64,000 nucleotides of DNA, taken from positions 1 through 64,000 of the forward strand of contig CAZBDU010000018.1 in NCBI GenBank assembly GCA_964490725.1, in the 5' to 3' direction. Made by a program: the position numbers and the translations under genes. The DNA is from CAZBDU01 sp964490725. GTDB taxonomy: Bacteria; Spirochaetota; Spirochaetia; SZUA-6; DRHE01. Positions 22,436 to 30,946 of this stretch are shown in pieces. Within the stretch, counting starts at the first letter, position 1; each line of letters begins with the position of its first letter. The notes under the pieces are model-generated. The model was not told the origin of the DNA. It saw only the letters and a program-made list of their open reading frames with translations, and made no database searches.

Positions 22436-23694
22436 ATGAGAGGAGCTGCCTTCCCTGCTCCCATCCCGGTGCTTCTTCTGGCCCTGACCGTGACCGCCAC
22501 GGCCGGCGCGGCAGGCAGGCGGGAATCCGCGGTCCCCTTCGAGGCACGGCTCCAGAGCATGAGCTGGCAGGAGATCGCGGCCGAGGCGCGGGGGCAGACC
22601 GTGTACTGGTACATGTGGGGGGGCTCGGAGCTGGTCAACCGGTTCGTGAACGGAACCGTGGCCCGGCGGCTGAAGGAGGAGCACGGGATCACCCTGCAGG
22701 CCGTGCCGGTGACCGATGCCACGACCTTCGTCAACAAGGTGCTCGGAGAGAAACAGGCCGGGCGGACCGCCGGGGGCTCGGTGGACCTGATGTGGATCAA
22801 CGGCGAGAACTTCCGCACCATGAGGGAGGCGGACCTGCTGTTCGGCCCCTATGCGGGCAGGCTCCCCAACCTGGCCTACGTGGATACTTCGGACCCCTCG
22901 GTGGCCAACGACTTCGGCTTTCCGGTCGAGGGCTACGAGTCCCCCTACGGCTCGGCCCAGATGGTGATGATCTACGACTCCGTCCGGGTGCCGGAGCCGC
23001 CCCGCACGGTGGACGGGCTCCTGGACTGGATCCGCACGCACCCGGGGAAGTTCACCTACCCGGCGCTACCGACTTCACCGGCTCGGCGTTCGTCCGGCAC
23101 CTCTTCTACCACGTGGCTGGAGGATACCGCGAGCTGCTGGGGAGGTTCGACCAGGGACGGTTCGACCGCATCGCGCCTCGGCTCTGGGACCTGTTGAACG
23201 GCCTGGAGCCCTACCTGTGGCGGCAGGGACACACCTATCCGGCCGGACACCCCCGCCAGCAGGAGCTGTTCGCCAACGGGGAGGTGTACTTCGACATGTC
23301 CTACAACCCGAACGAGGCGGCCAGCCTCATCGCCCAGGGCCGCTACCCGGAAAGCGCGCGCACCTTCGTGTTCGACAGCGGCACCATCGGCAACACCCAC
23401 TACGTGGCCATTGCCTTCAACTCCCCCCACAAGGCGGCCGCCATGGTGCTGGCCAACCTTCTGCTGGACCCCGCGGTCCAGTTCGAAAAGGCCAGGCCGC
23501 AGGTGTGGGGCGATTTGACCGCGCTCGACCTCTCCCGGCTGCCGGAGAGGTGGCGCCAGAAGTTCGCCGCGCTCCCGCGTCCGCCTTCGGTCCTCCCGCC
23601 TTCGGTTCTGGGCTCGCGCCGCATTCCCGAGCTCCAGGCTCCCTGGCTGGAAGCCATCGAGAAAGGCTGGACCCGGGAGGTGCTCCAGAAGTAG
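22436..23694 (+). pseudogene. YnjB-like ABC substrate-binding protein, split by a frameshift
   Basis: The first frame (22436 to about 23070) gives a signal peptide and YWYMWGGSELVNRFV, SVDLMWINGENFRTM and PVEGYESPYGSAQ. These are characteristic of YnjB-type binding proteins. The family then expects FTYPxPPDFTGSAF; here the reading passes to another frame between FTYPA and TDFTGSAF, consistent with loss of one base near 23066-23072. The second frame continues normally (FDMSYNPNEAASLI, NTHYVAIAFNSP) to 23694. The permease and ATPase genes usually found with ynjB are absent; the next sequence is a decayed transketolase. Together the two frames are nearly full length, so a sequencing error is possible. 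Confidence 0.75.
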
Positions 23695-23708
23695 GGGGGC
23701 GGCCCGAC

Positions 23709-24102
23709 TCAGGTGCGAGTCTTCAGCGCGTCCATCACCGTACGAGCGATGCTGTCCCGGTCGATTCCCCGCTCGGCCATCAGCCGGCCGGTGCTCCGGA
23801 ATGCGGCACGAGGTGCACGTGCATGCGGTGCACCTGGGCGTAGCGGCCGCCGCCTCGGCCAGGGCGGCGCAGAGGATTGGCGCGGCGTGCCCCTTGGAGA
23901 GCACGAGCTCGTGGTTTTCTCCCGAATCCATCTGCCGCGGGTCGCAGTGCATCACGTCGAAGAACAGGGTGCTCATGATTTCGGCCGCCGACAGACATGA
24001 GGTGGGGTGGCCGGAGCCCGCCTTCGTGGTCATGGTCAGAGAATGCGGCCGCAGCTGACTGGCCCCGTTGCGTAGAAACTCTCTGGTCTTTCCAGTGCGC
24101 AT
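23709..24102 (-). pseudogene. Transketolase remnant with internal deletion
   Basis: From ATG 24102 (seven bases after AAGGAGG) the minus strand encodes a good transketolase N-terminus of the animal/planctomycete-like type: SLTMTTKAGSGHPTSC, SAAEIMSTLFFDVMH and VLSKGHAAPILCAAL. After about 80 residues similarity is lost. In another frame near 23790-23709 the last residues of such an enzyme appear (MAERGIDRDSIARTVMDALK) before a stop. Roughly 1.5 kb of the middle is therefore missing, including most of the thiamine diphosphate site. The ribosome binding site is intact, so a short nonfunctional peptide may still be made. Confidence 0.7.
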
Positions 24103-24262
24103 TCGCATGCCTCCTTATGCAAACACGGGCAGAAAAGCCCTGGCCGGCAAATCGGGCCCCCGCTGCCCTGGCCTTCCGCTCCTCCTGGCCCCCTGGGCCG
24201 CCCGGCGCCTCCGAAGGGGGCGCGCTGGCCGCCGGGCCGGCGGGGCCAGTACATTGGAGCCC

Positions 24263-25141
24263 ATGCACCGGGAGCTGGAGCGCATTCATCCACAGGCGCG
24301 GATCGGCGCGGTGTGCCTGGTGTCGATCCGGGCCAGCGCCCTGGCGGCCTTCTACCGGGAGCGGGTCGGCCTGCAGGTGCTGGCACGCCGCGAGGGCGCA
24401 GTGCTTCTCGGGGCCGGGGGGCGCACCCTGCTGGTCCTCCGGGAGGAGCGCCACGCGCAGCGGACACACCGGGCCGCCGGGCTGTTCCACCTGGCCCTTC
24501 GGGTCCCCGACCGGCCGGCCCTTGCCGCGGCGGTGCGGCGGCTGACCGAGAGGGGGGGTGCCGTGGAAGGATTTGCCGACCATCTGGTGAGCGAGGCGGT
24601 CTACCTGAGGGACCCGGAGGGCAACGGCGTCGAGATCTACCACGACCGGCCCCGGGAGGGCTGGTTCCAGGGCGGCAGGCTGCGCATGGCCACCCTGCCG
24701 CTGGACGTGGAGGGGCTGCTGTCGGAGCTTCCTTCAGAGGGCAGCCCGGCCACCGGGCTGCCGCTACAGACGGTGGTAGGGCATGTGCACCTGCGGGTGA
24801 GCGACCTCGCGGCAACGGAGCACTTCCTCACCGAGGGGCTGGGTTTCCAGCTGACCAGCCGCTTCGGCCCGCAGGCCGGCTTCGTATCCGCCGGCGGCTA
24901 TCACCATCACATAGGCTTCAACACCTGGGGCGGTCCGTTCACGCCTCCCCCGGCGGGGCCCGCCGCCGGCCTGGGCTACTACCCGATCCAGCTCCCGGAT
25001 GCGCGGGAGCTGGAGAAGGCTGAGGCCCGCCTGCGGCGCCACGGCTTTGCCGGGCGTGCCGAGGGAGCTGCGCTGACCGCCCTGGACCCCTCCGGGATCC
25101 GGGTGCTCCTGGAGACGGGGCAGGGCGAGCCGCCACAGTGA
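24263..25141 (+). CDS. Two-domain VOC-family protein (CatE-type ring-cleaving dioxygenase or glyoxalase-like)
   Basis: The 292-residue product holds two glyoxalase/bleomycin-resistance/dioxygenase (VOC) modules, residues about 10-125 and 170-290. The first has IGAVCLVSIRASALAAFYRE, GLFHLALRV and GNGVEIYHDRP (Glu metal ligand). The second has GHVHLRVSDLAATEHFLTE and YHHHIGFNTW. This matches Bacillus CatE/YodE-like Fe(II) or Mn(II) extradiol dioxygenases. ATG 24263 is used because homology begins soon after; the frame is open further upstream with no similarity. Whether the substrate is a catechol is unknown. It stands alone next to the transketolase remnant. Confidence 0.78.
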   Translation: MHRELERIHPQARIGAVCLVSIRASALAAFYRERVGLQVLARREGAVLLGAGGRTLLVLREERHAQRTHRAAGLFHLALRVPDRPALAAAVRRLTERGGAVEGFADHLVSEAVYLRDPEGNGVEIYHDRPREGWFQGGRLRMATLPLDVEGLLSELPSEGSPATGLPLQTVVGHVHLRVSDLAATEHFLTEGLGFQLTSRFGPQAGFVSAGGYHHHIGFNTWGGPFTPPPAGPAAGLGYYPIQLPDARELEKAEARLRRHGFAGRAEGAALTALDPSGIRVLLETGQGEPPQ

Positions 25142-25254
25142 AAGGCTTTGTCCTGGACTCGCCGGCGGACATGGACGACAATAGAGGGTAGGCGGTCTGC
25201 CGCCGCATCTTCCGGGCCGGTCCGAAAGGCCGTTACCCGAAAGGAGAGGGCGCC

Positions 25255-26034
25255 ATGTTGGACGGTTTCTACCAGTTCCTGGCCCGCCTGGGCTACACGC
25301 ATCCCATCCACCCGCCGCTGACCCATTTCCCCATCGCTCTGGTGGTGGGCGGGTTCCTGTTCCTGCTGGGAATGTACGTGTTGAGGCGGAAGGACCTGCA
25401 GCTCACCCCGAACCAGTGCATCGGCCTGGCGCTGGTGTTCGTCTTTCCGACGGCCCTGTTCGGCGTGATGGACTGGCTGCACCGCTACCGCGGCGTGTGG
25501 CTGTTCGAGATCAAGATGAAGATCATCCTGGCCTCGGTGCTGACGGTGCTGCTGATCCTGGCGCTGGTGCTCAACAAGCGCACCAACCGCGACCCCCGGG
25601 TGATGGTGCCCATCTATGCCCTTTCCGCCGCCACCGTGATCCTGCTGGGCTACTACGGCGGCCAGCTGGTCTTCGCCCGCACCCCGGAAACGATCCCGGC
25701 GGCCCAGGCCGGCGCGGCGGCCCAGCCCGACCAGGCGGCGCAGCCCGGCCAGGCGGCGAATGCCGAAGCGGTCCGCCAGGGCAGGGCGCTGTTCCAGCAG
25801 ATCTGCGCGAGCTGTCACTACGGGGGCGGCAACAGCATCGTGCGGGAGCTCCCCATCAAGGGAGCGCCGGTGCTCTCGGACCAGCAGACGTTCACGGCCT
25901 TTCTGCGCCAGCCGGTGGTGACCAGGAACGGTCAGACCTTCAGACTGATGCGCGCCTTTCCGGCCACCGTGATCTCGGACCAGCAGGCGGGCCAGCTCTA
26001 CCAGTACATCGTGCAGCAATGGGGTAAGCCCTAG
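25255..26034 (+). CDS. Membrane-anchored c-type cytochrome (DUF2231 fusion)
   Basis: The 259-residue product begins with a DUF2231 membrane domain (THPIHPPLTHFPIAL, four membrane segments to about residue 140), then an Ala/Gln/Pro-rich linker of imperfect repeats (AAQPDQAAQPGQAA). A mono-haem cytochrome c domain follows with CASCH and a distal Met candidate (FRLMRAFP). The cytochrome faces the periplasm and should pass electrons in a respiratory or oxidative process; the partner is unknown. ATG lies after AAAGGAGAGG. It is a single gene; a weak hairpin with T-run lies 130 bases downstream. It indicates that the host has at least some cytochrome-based electron transfer. Confidence 0.83.
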   Translation: MLDGFYQFLARLGYTHPIHPPLTHFPIALVVGGFLFLLGMYVLRRKDLQLTPNQCIGLALVFVFPTALFGVMDWLHRYRGVWLFEIKMKIILASVLTVLLILALVLNKRTNRDPRVMVPIYALSAATVILLGYYGGQLVFARTPETIPAAQAGAAAQPDQAAQPGQAANAEAVRQGRALFQQICASCHYGGGNSIVRELPIKGAPVLSDQQTFTAFLRQPVVTRNGQTFRLMRAFPATVISDQQAGQLYQYIVQQWGKP

Positions 26035-26162
26035 GCCGGCCCGCGGCGCGTTTACTGTGCCGAAAGGCCGTTCCCGGCGAGGGACCTGCTCCCTCCTTCC
26101 GCGCCATCCCGCCGGGACTGCCGGGTCCCCCCGGGCGCCCCGCTCCGGGAGACCTACCTCGC

Positions 26163-26191
26163 GGGCCTGCCGGCCGGGCCCGATCGTTTTT
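26163..26191 (+). terminator. Weak terminator candidate
   Basis: GGGCC (26163-26167) and GGCCC (26177-26181) can pair, followed by GATCG and five T (26187-26191). It would separate the cytochrome gene from the large operon, but the stem is short. Confidence 0.3.
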
Positions 26192-26214
26192 CCCCTGCCG
26201 TCGGGTTTTTTGGG

Positions 26215-26242
26215 TTGACAACTGCCGGATACCCCTTACAAT
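26215..26242 (+). promoter_or_regulatory. Strong promoter of the large catabolic operon
   Basis: TTGACA (26215-26220), a 16-base spacer, TACAAT (26237-26242): 6/6 and 5/6 matches. Transcription should begin near 26249. No other comparably strong promoter was noticed before 47.8 kb, so it may drive most of the 26-kb gene run. Confidence 0.65.
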
Positions 26243-26268
26243 AGCGGTCCAGAAGGCCGGTGGCTGAG

Positions 26269-26279
26269 CTGTCAGACCA
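26269..26279. promoter_or_regulatory. Possible GntR/FadR-type operator
   Basis: CTGTCAGACCA fits the FadR-subfamily pattern TNGTNNNACNA at all fixed positions but the first. It lies in the leader between the promoter and the first gene. It is also the right half of a gapped inverted repeat, GTGGCTGA-GCTG-TCAGACCAC (26260-26280). The GntR protein encoded at 30943 is the obvious candidate to bind it. Confidence 0.35.
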
Positions 26280-26300
26280 CGACATCGGCAGGAGTGACCG

Positions 26301-27767
26301 TTGGAGTTTAAACCCGAGCTGAAGGTGCTCAGCGAGGAGCAGATCCACGCCATCCACCAGGCGGCCATGGAGATCCTCTGGAACACCGGTGTGCTGGTCA
26401 AGGCGCCGGCGGCGCGGGAGCTGCTGCGCAACGCCGGGGCGGCGGTGGAGGAGGAGAGCATGATCTGCCGCATCCCGGCCTGGATCGTCGAGGAGGCGCT
26501 GCGCCGGGCCCCCTCCTCCTTCACCGTCCACGCCCGCGATCCGGAGAAGTCGGTGCGGGTCTCCACCACCAGCCTGCACTACGAGCCCATGATCGGGCGG
26601 CTCAACTGCTTCGACTCCCGCACCGGGACCACCCATCGCACCACCCTTGCCGACGTGGGGGAGCTGGTGCGGCTGGCCGACGCCCTGCCGGGCTACCACC
26701 TGCTGCACTCGGGGGCCATCATGCCCCAGATCGACGGGGTGCCCATCCGCTCCACCCACGTGTACGGCTACCGGGAATCGGTGCGCAACTCCGTGAAGCC
26801 CGTCAAGGCCACCTCCCGGGAGAGGATCATGGCCCAGGACTGCCTGCGCATGGTGGCCGTGGTGGCCGGGGGCGAGGAGGAGCTGCGCCGCCTGCCCTTC
26901 ACCTTCACTACCGACAACCCCGTGGCCCCCCTGCACCACGACCGGGACCAGATGGAGGGGGCGCTGGAGTTCGCCCGCTGGGGCCTGCCCATCGACGTGA
27001 CCTCGGAGCCCCAGGCCGGCGCCACCGCGCCGGCCACGCTGGCCGGCCTGCTGGCCCAGCAGACCGCGGACGTGGTGAGCGGGATCACCATCATCCAGCT
27101 GGCCAACCCGGGAAACCCCGTGTGGTACGGCACCTGCGGCTCGATCATGGACATGCGCATCGGGCGCATCGCCATCGGGGCGGTGGAGATGGGCCTGATC
27201 AACGCGGCCAGCGCCCAGATCGCGCACCACTACGGCATCCCCTGCCGCGGCACCGCCTCGGCCACGGACTCCAAGGCTCTGGACTTTCAGGCCGGCTACG
27301 AGAAGACCCAGGCCCTGGTGACGGCCGCGCTGGGCGGGGTGAACAAGATCTTCTACCCCGGAACTATGGAGGGCGCCCTTACGGTGAGCAAGGAGGGGCT
27401 GGTCCTGGACGAGGAGATCATCGCCGGGGTGTACCGCACCCTGGAGGGCGTGCGGGTGGACCAGACCACCCTGGCCGCGCAGCTGGTGGACCGGGTGGGT
27501 CCCGGCGGACACTTCCTGAAGCAGCGCCACACGCTGCAGTTCATCCAGAGCGAGCATTTCCTGCCCCGCCTGGCCAGCCGGCAGACCCGGGAGAAATGGA
27601 TGGAAGGCGGATCGAAGACCATGGTGGACCGGGCCCGGGAGGAGGTGGAGCGCATCCTGGCCGAGCACGAACCGGCGCCGCTGCCGGCGGCGGCCGAGGC
27701 GGAGCTGGAGCGCATCGTGCGGGAAGTGGAGGCGCGCGAGCAGAAGAGGCGGGCCGGCTCCGGCTGA
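26301..27767 (+). CDS. MttB-superfamily corrinoid methyltransferase, no pyrrolysine
   Basis: This superfamily moves a methyl group from a methylated amine to a corrinoid protein; members without pyrrolysine act on quaternary amines such as glycine betaine, proline betaine or carnitine. The 488-residue product aligns over full length (LSEEQIHAIHQAAMEIL at the start, PGTMEGALTVSKEGLVLDEE near residue 355, FLKQRHTLQFIQSEHFLPRL near the end). It contains no in-frame amber codon. The start is TTG at 26301, six bases after AGGAG. It is the first gene of the operon. The corrinoid protein encoded at 28923 is the likely methyl acceptor. The substrate is unknown. Confidence 0.87.
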   Translation: MEFKPELKVLSEEQIHAIHQAAMEILWNTGVLVKAPAARELLRNAGAAVEEESMICRIPAWIVEEALRRAPSSFTVHARDPEKSVRVSTTSLHYEPMIGRLNCFDSRTGTTHRTTLADVGELVRLADALPGYHLLHSGAIMPQIDGVPIRSTHVYGYRESVRNSVKPVKATSRERIMAQDCLRMVAVVAGGEEELRRLPFTFTTDNPVAPLHHDRDQMEGALEFARWGLPIDVTSEPQAGATAPATLAGLLAQQTADVVSGITIIQLANPGNPVWYGTCGSIMDMRIGRIAIGAVEMGLINAASAQIAHHYGIPCRGTASATDSKALDFQAGYEKTQALVTAALGGVNKIFYPGTMEGALTVSKEGLVLDEEIIAGVYRTLEGVRVDQTTLAAQLVDRVGPGGHFLKQRHTLQFIQSEHFLPRLASRQTREKWMEGGSKTMVDRAREEVERILAEHEPAPLPAAAEAELERIVREVEAREQKRRAGSG

Positions 27768-27786
27768 GCAGGAATGACGGGCGCAC

Positions 27787-27830
27787 GGATGATGGATGGA
27801 TGATGGATGGATGACGGATGGATGACGGAC
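27787..27830. repeat. Minisatellite: four copies of an 11-bp unit
   Basis: Copies at 27787, 27798, 27809 and 27820 read GGATGATGGAT twice, then GGATGACGGAT and GGATGACGGAC. The array fills the 101-base spacer between the first two operon genes. Because 11 is not a multiple of three, it is not coding, but the ATG in each unit could start short peptides. Confidence 0.85.
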
Positions 27831-27868
27831 GGCGGATCACAGACGATGGAAGAGGAGCGGCAGGCGCC

Positions 27869-28888
27869 ATGGCGGACATCGAGTTCCTGTACCTGAGCCA
27901 GGAAGAGGTCAGGGCCACGGGGGTGGGCATCGAGCTGGCGCTGCAGGCCGTAGAGGACGCCTTCCGGCTGCATCACCAGGGCAAGGTCATCCTGCCCTCC
28001 AAGGTCGTGCTGGACATGGGCGAGCGGGAACGCGGGCGCGGCAACGCCATGCCCGCCTACGTGGGCGGCGAGTACGACGTGTTCGGCATCAAGTGGATCG
28101 CCGGCTTTCCCGGAAACCCCGCGCGCTTCGGCCTGCCGCGGGCCACAGCCCTGTTCATCCTGAACGACGCGGACAGCGGGGTGCCCCTGGCCGTGATGGA
28201 CTGCACGCTGCTGTCCGCCCTGCGCACGGGGGCGGTCACCGGGGTGGGGGCGCGGGCGCTGGCCCGCCCGGACTCCCGGAGCGCCGCCATCATCGGCTGC
28301 GGTGTGCAGGCCCGCACCCAGCTGGAGGCGCTCAAAACGGTGCTGCCGCAGCTGGAGGAGCTGCGCTGTTTCGACATACGTTGGGAGGCGGCCCGGGTCT
28401 TCGCCGCCGAGGCGGCCGAACGCTTCGGGATGGGCGCGAAGGCGGCCGCCACGGCCGAGGAGGCGGTGCGCGAGGCAGACGTGGTGGTCACCGTCACCGT
28501 GGCCGACGAGCCTATCGTCAGGGAGGGCTGGATGAAGCCCGGCAGCTTCTTCTCCGCCGTCGGCTCCTACCAGGAGGAGGAGTTCGACGTGGTGGCCAAC
28601 TCCGACCTGGTGGTGGTGGACGGGCTGGAGCACGTTCTGCACCGGGAGACCCCGGTGGTGGCGCTGATGATCAGGGAGGGCCGGCTGCGGGAGGAGGACG
28701 TGGCCGAGCTGGGGGCCATCCTCACCGGGGAGCGGCCCGGCCGCCGCCGCCCGGAGGAGCGGATCTTCTTCAGCCCCATCGGCATGGCCGTGGAGGACGT
28801 CTGCCTGAGCGCCCGGGTGTACCGGCTGGCGCTGGAGAAGGGGATCGGCCGCCGCCTGGGTTTGTTCGGCCGCGACATCGCCCGCTGA
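27869..28888 (+). CDS. Ornithine cyclodeaminase/mu-crystallin family protein
   Basis: Family members are NAD(P)-dependent enzymes that reduce cyclic imines or deaminate amino acids (ornithine cyclodeaminase, alanine dehydrogenase, ketimine reductase). The 339-residue product shows the N-terminal substrate region (VILPSKVVLDMG, MPAYVGG, IKWIAGFPGNP), Asp/Arg motif TLLSALRTGAVTGVGA, and the Rossmann site AAIIGCGVQARTQLEAL. ATG 27869 lies after an AGAGGAG site. It is the second gene of the operon, between the two halves of the methyltransferase system. True ornithine activity is not implied; an imine reductase handling a demethylated product is equally likely. Confidence 0.85.
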   Translation: MADIEFLYLSQEEVRATGVGIELALQAVEDAFRLHHQGKVILPSKVVLDMGERERGRGNAMPAYVGGEYDVFGIKWIAGFPGNPARFGLPRATALFILNDADSGVPLAVMDCTLLSALRTGAVTGVGARALARPDSRSAAIIGCGVQARTQLEALKTVLPQLEELRCFDIRWEAARVFAAEAAERFGMGAKAAATAEEAVREADVVVTVTVADEPIVREGWMKPGSFFSAVGSYQEEEFDVVANSDLVVVDGLEHVLHRETPVVALMIREGRLREEDVAELGAILTGERPGRRRPEERIFFSPIGMAVEDVCLSARVYRLALEKGIGRRLGLFGRDIAR

Positions 28889-28922
28889 GGCCGCGGGCAG
28901 GAAGCGATTCAGGAGGACCGGC

Positions 28923-29585
28923 ATGGCGCAAAGCGAAGAGATCTACGCCCGGATGCGGGCCAGCATCGAGAGCTACGACAGCGAGGCGGCGGCGGCAGCG
29001 GCCAGGGAGGCGGTGGCGGCGGGGGTCAACCTGCTGGAGGCGGTGGAGCAGGGGTTCGCCGAGCCGATCCGGCGGCTGGGGGAGGCCTTCGACCGCATGG
29101 AGATCTTCCTCCCGCAGCTCATGCTGGCCTCCGACGCCATGAAGGCGGGGATGGCGGTGATGGAGGAGGCGATCAAAAGGGGTGGCGGCACCCTGGCGAG
29201 CAAGGGCACGGTGGTGATCGGAACGGTGGAGGGGGACATCCACGACATCGGCAAGACGGTGGTGGCGGCCCTGCTTTCGGCCAACGGCTACCAGGTCCAC
29301 GACCTGGGGGTGGAGGTTCCGGCCGGGCGCTTCATCGAGGCGGCCGCCGGCCACCAGGCGGACATCATCGGCATGTCGGCCCTGCTGTCCACCACCATGC
29401 TGTATCAGCGGGACGTGATCGAGCTGCTGGGCAACAAGGGACTGCGGGGGAAGTACTTCACCATTGTCGGGGGGGCGCCGGTCACCCAGGCCTGGGCCGA
29501 GGAGATCGGGGCGGACGGCTACGCCCGGGGACCCTACGAGGCGGTGAGGCTGCTGGACGCCAGCAAGGGAGCCTGGGGGAAATGA
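28923..29585 (+). CDS. Corrinoid (B12-binding) methyl-carrier protein, MtbC/MttC type
   Basis: This soluble protein shuttles a methyl group on cobalamin between the substrate methyltransferase and a second methyltransferase. The 220-residue product has the helical cap (about 5-90) and the Rossmann-like B12 domain with the lower-ligand motif Asp105-x-His107-x-x-Gly110 (GDIHDIG). SALLSTTM and the C-terminal VGGAPVTQAWAEEIGADGY are also typical. ATG follows AGGAGG. Its end overlaps the start of the MtmB-like gene by four bases. Two methyltransferases flank it and probably share it. Neither a reductive activase (RamA-like) nor a second-stage methyltransferase is found in the window. Confidence 0.92.
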   Translation: MAQSEEIYARMRASIESYDSEAAAAAAREAVAAGVNLLEAVEQGFAEPIRRLGEAFDRMEIFLPQLMLASDAMKAGMAVMEEAIKRGGGTLASKGTVVIGTVEGDIHDIGKTVVAALLSANGYQVHDLGVEVPAGRFIEAAAGHQADIIGMSALLSTTMLYQRDVIELLGNKGLRGKYFTIVGGAPVTQAWAEEIGADGYARGPYEAVRLLDASKGAWGK

Positions 29586-30946
29586 ACTTCAAGGAGATCG
29601 CACGGCGTGCGGAGACCGGCCCGCTCATGGAGGCGCCCGACTTCCTGATGAAGCGGTTGTCCGCCGCCGTGCCGGCGCTGCAGAAGAAGTACGAGATCCA
29701 CTGGGACGGCAAGACCCTGCTCAACCAGGATGACGAGATGGCCGACCGGCTGTGGCAGGCGGGGCGGGAGCTGCTGCTGTCGGCCGGGATCTTCAGCATG
29801 GGCTCCCGGCGGGTGATCGAGATCTCCGGGGAGGAGCTGGAGGAGGCGCTGCGCTTCGTTCCGGCGGAGCTGCCGATGGGTGCGGGCAAGGACCGGGTGA
29901 CCGCCCGCCACCGCGGCGTGGAGGACCCGCGACCGCCTTTCGTGTTCAGCGGCCCCTTCAACGCCGACGTGAGCGAGGAGATGTTCGTCCACCTCAACGA
30001 GGCCTTCGCCCAGGAGAGGATCATCGACAGCCTGCTGTTTCCCGGGTATCTGAAGGTCCTGGACGGCCAGACCATCCGCCCCACCTCGGGATTGTCCAGC
30101 CGGGCGGCCATGCTCTACGGACAGTGGTCCCGCGAGGCGGTGCGCCGGGCGGGGAGGCCGGGCATGCCCATAACCGGGCACGCGGTCATGGCGTTGAACG
30201 AGATCGCCTGCACGAACGAGGAGTGGGGCCTGCGGGCCAGCGATCCGCGCGCCATGGTGCTGATCTCGGAGCTGCAGGTAGATGACGTGACCCTGACCCG
30301 CCTGGCCTACTACCAGGCCTACGGCTGCCCGATCTACGTGGCCTTCACGCCCCTGGTGGGCGGCTACGGCGGGGATCCCGCCGGCACGGCCGTGGTGGCG
30401 GCCGCCTCCTTCATCGCCGCGGTGGTGCTGGGCGCCGAGATCGCGCACTTGGGGCCCCAGCACATCAAGTACAAGCAGCAGACCAACGCCCACTCGTTGT
30501 TCCTGGCCGGAGTGGCCAACCAGGCGGTGGCGCGGAACAGCCGCATCATCGCCACCACCAGCCACACCACCACCGGCCGGCCCGGCGGCGAGCAGTACGC
30601 CCGTGAGTTCGCCGCCCTGGCGCTCTGTGCGGTGACCAGCGGCAGCAACGTAACCGGGCCCCGACCGGCCGAGCCGCTGGGCTTCAACAACGTCAGCCCC
30701 CTGATGGCCCGGCTGTTCGCGGAGGTGGCCCATGCCGCCGCCTCCCTGAGCCGGCCTGAGGCGGCCGAAATCGTGCACCGTCTGTACGCCACCTACAGCG
30801 ACAGCCTGGATCTGGAGAGCTCGCCCCCCGGGCAGGTCTTCGAGGAGCTCTACGACCTGAAGACGCTGCGGCCCACTGCGGAGCACCAGGCGCTGTACGA
30901 GCGGCTCAAGGAAGAGCTGGCCGGGTTGGGGGTCCCCCTGGCATGA
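29582..30946 (+). CDS. MtmB-like monomethylamine-type methyltransferase with Thr in place of pyrrolysine
   Basis: Archaeal MtmB transfers the methyl of monomethylamine to a corrinoid protein using pyrrolysine 202. This 454-residue protein matches MtmB in length and in several segments. The C-terminal YDLKTLRPTAEHQALYE resembles YDVKTVTPTEEYMQVYD. The AGRPGM motif that precedes pyrrolysine is followed here by PITGH, placing Thr198 (codon ACC, 30173-30175) where MtmB has pyrrolysine. There is no amber codon anywhere. The enzyme therefore either uses different chemistry or a different substrate, as MtgB-like proteins do in the MttB family. It is coupled by four-base overlaps to the corrinoid gene before and the regulator after. 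Confidence 0.8.
   Translation: MNFKEIARRAETGPLMEAPDFLMKRLSAAVPALQKKYEIHWDGKTLLNQDDEMADRLWQAGRELLLSAGIFSMGSRRVIEISGEELEEALRFVPAELPMGAGKDRVTARHRGVEDPRPPFVFSGPFNADVSEEMFVHLNEAFAQERIIDSLLFPGYLKVLDGQTIRPTSGLSSRAAMLYGQWSREAVRRAGRPGMPITGHAVMALNEIACTNEEWGLRASDPRAMVLISELQVDDVTLTRLAYYQAYGCPIYVAFTPLVGGYGGDPAGTAVVAAASFIAAVVLGAEIAHLGPQHIKYKQQTNAHSLFLAGVANQAVARNSRIIATTSHTTTGRPGGEQYAREFAALALCAVTSGSNVTGPRPAEPLGFNNVSPLMARLFAEVAHAAASLSRPEAAEIVHRLYATYSDSLDLESSPPGQVFEELYDLKTLRPTAEHQALYERLKEELAGLGVPLA

Noticed and set aside
22396..22440. A start at 22396 giving a peptide that begins with EES repeats and is open to 23694
   Set aside because: The repeats are better read as ribosome-binding-site copies. The first half of this frame has no similarity; it only coincides with the true frame after the frameshift in the binding-protein gene.
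27787..27830. A CRISPR-like array at the operon minisatellite and at the 9-bp array
   Set aside because: Units are 9-11 bp with no spacers, and no cas gene is present. No CRISPR array was found in the window.
29582..30946. Pyrrolysine encoding in the methyltransferase genes
   Set aside because: Neither methyltransferase contains an in-frame TAG, and no pylBCD, pylS or pylT is visible.
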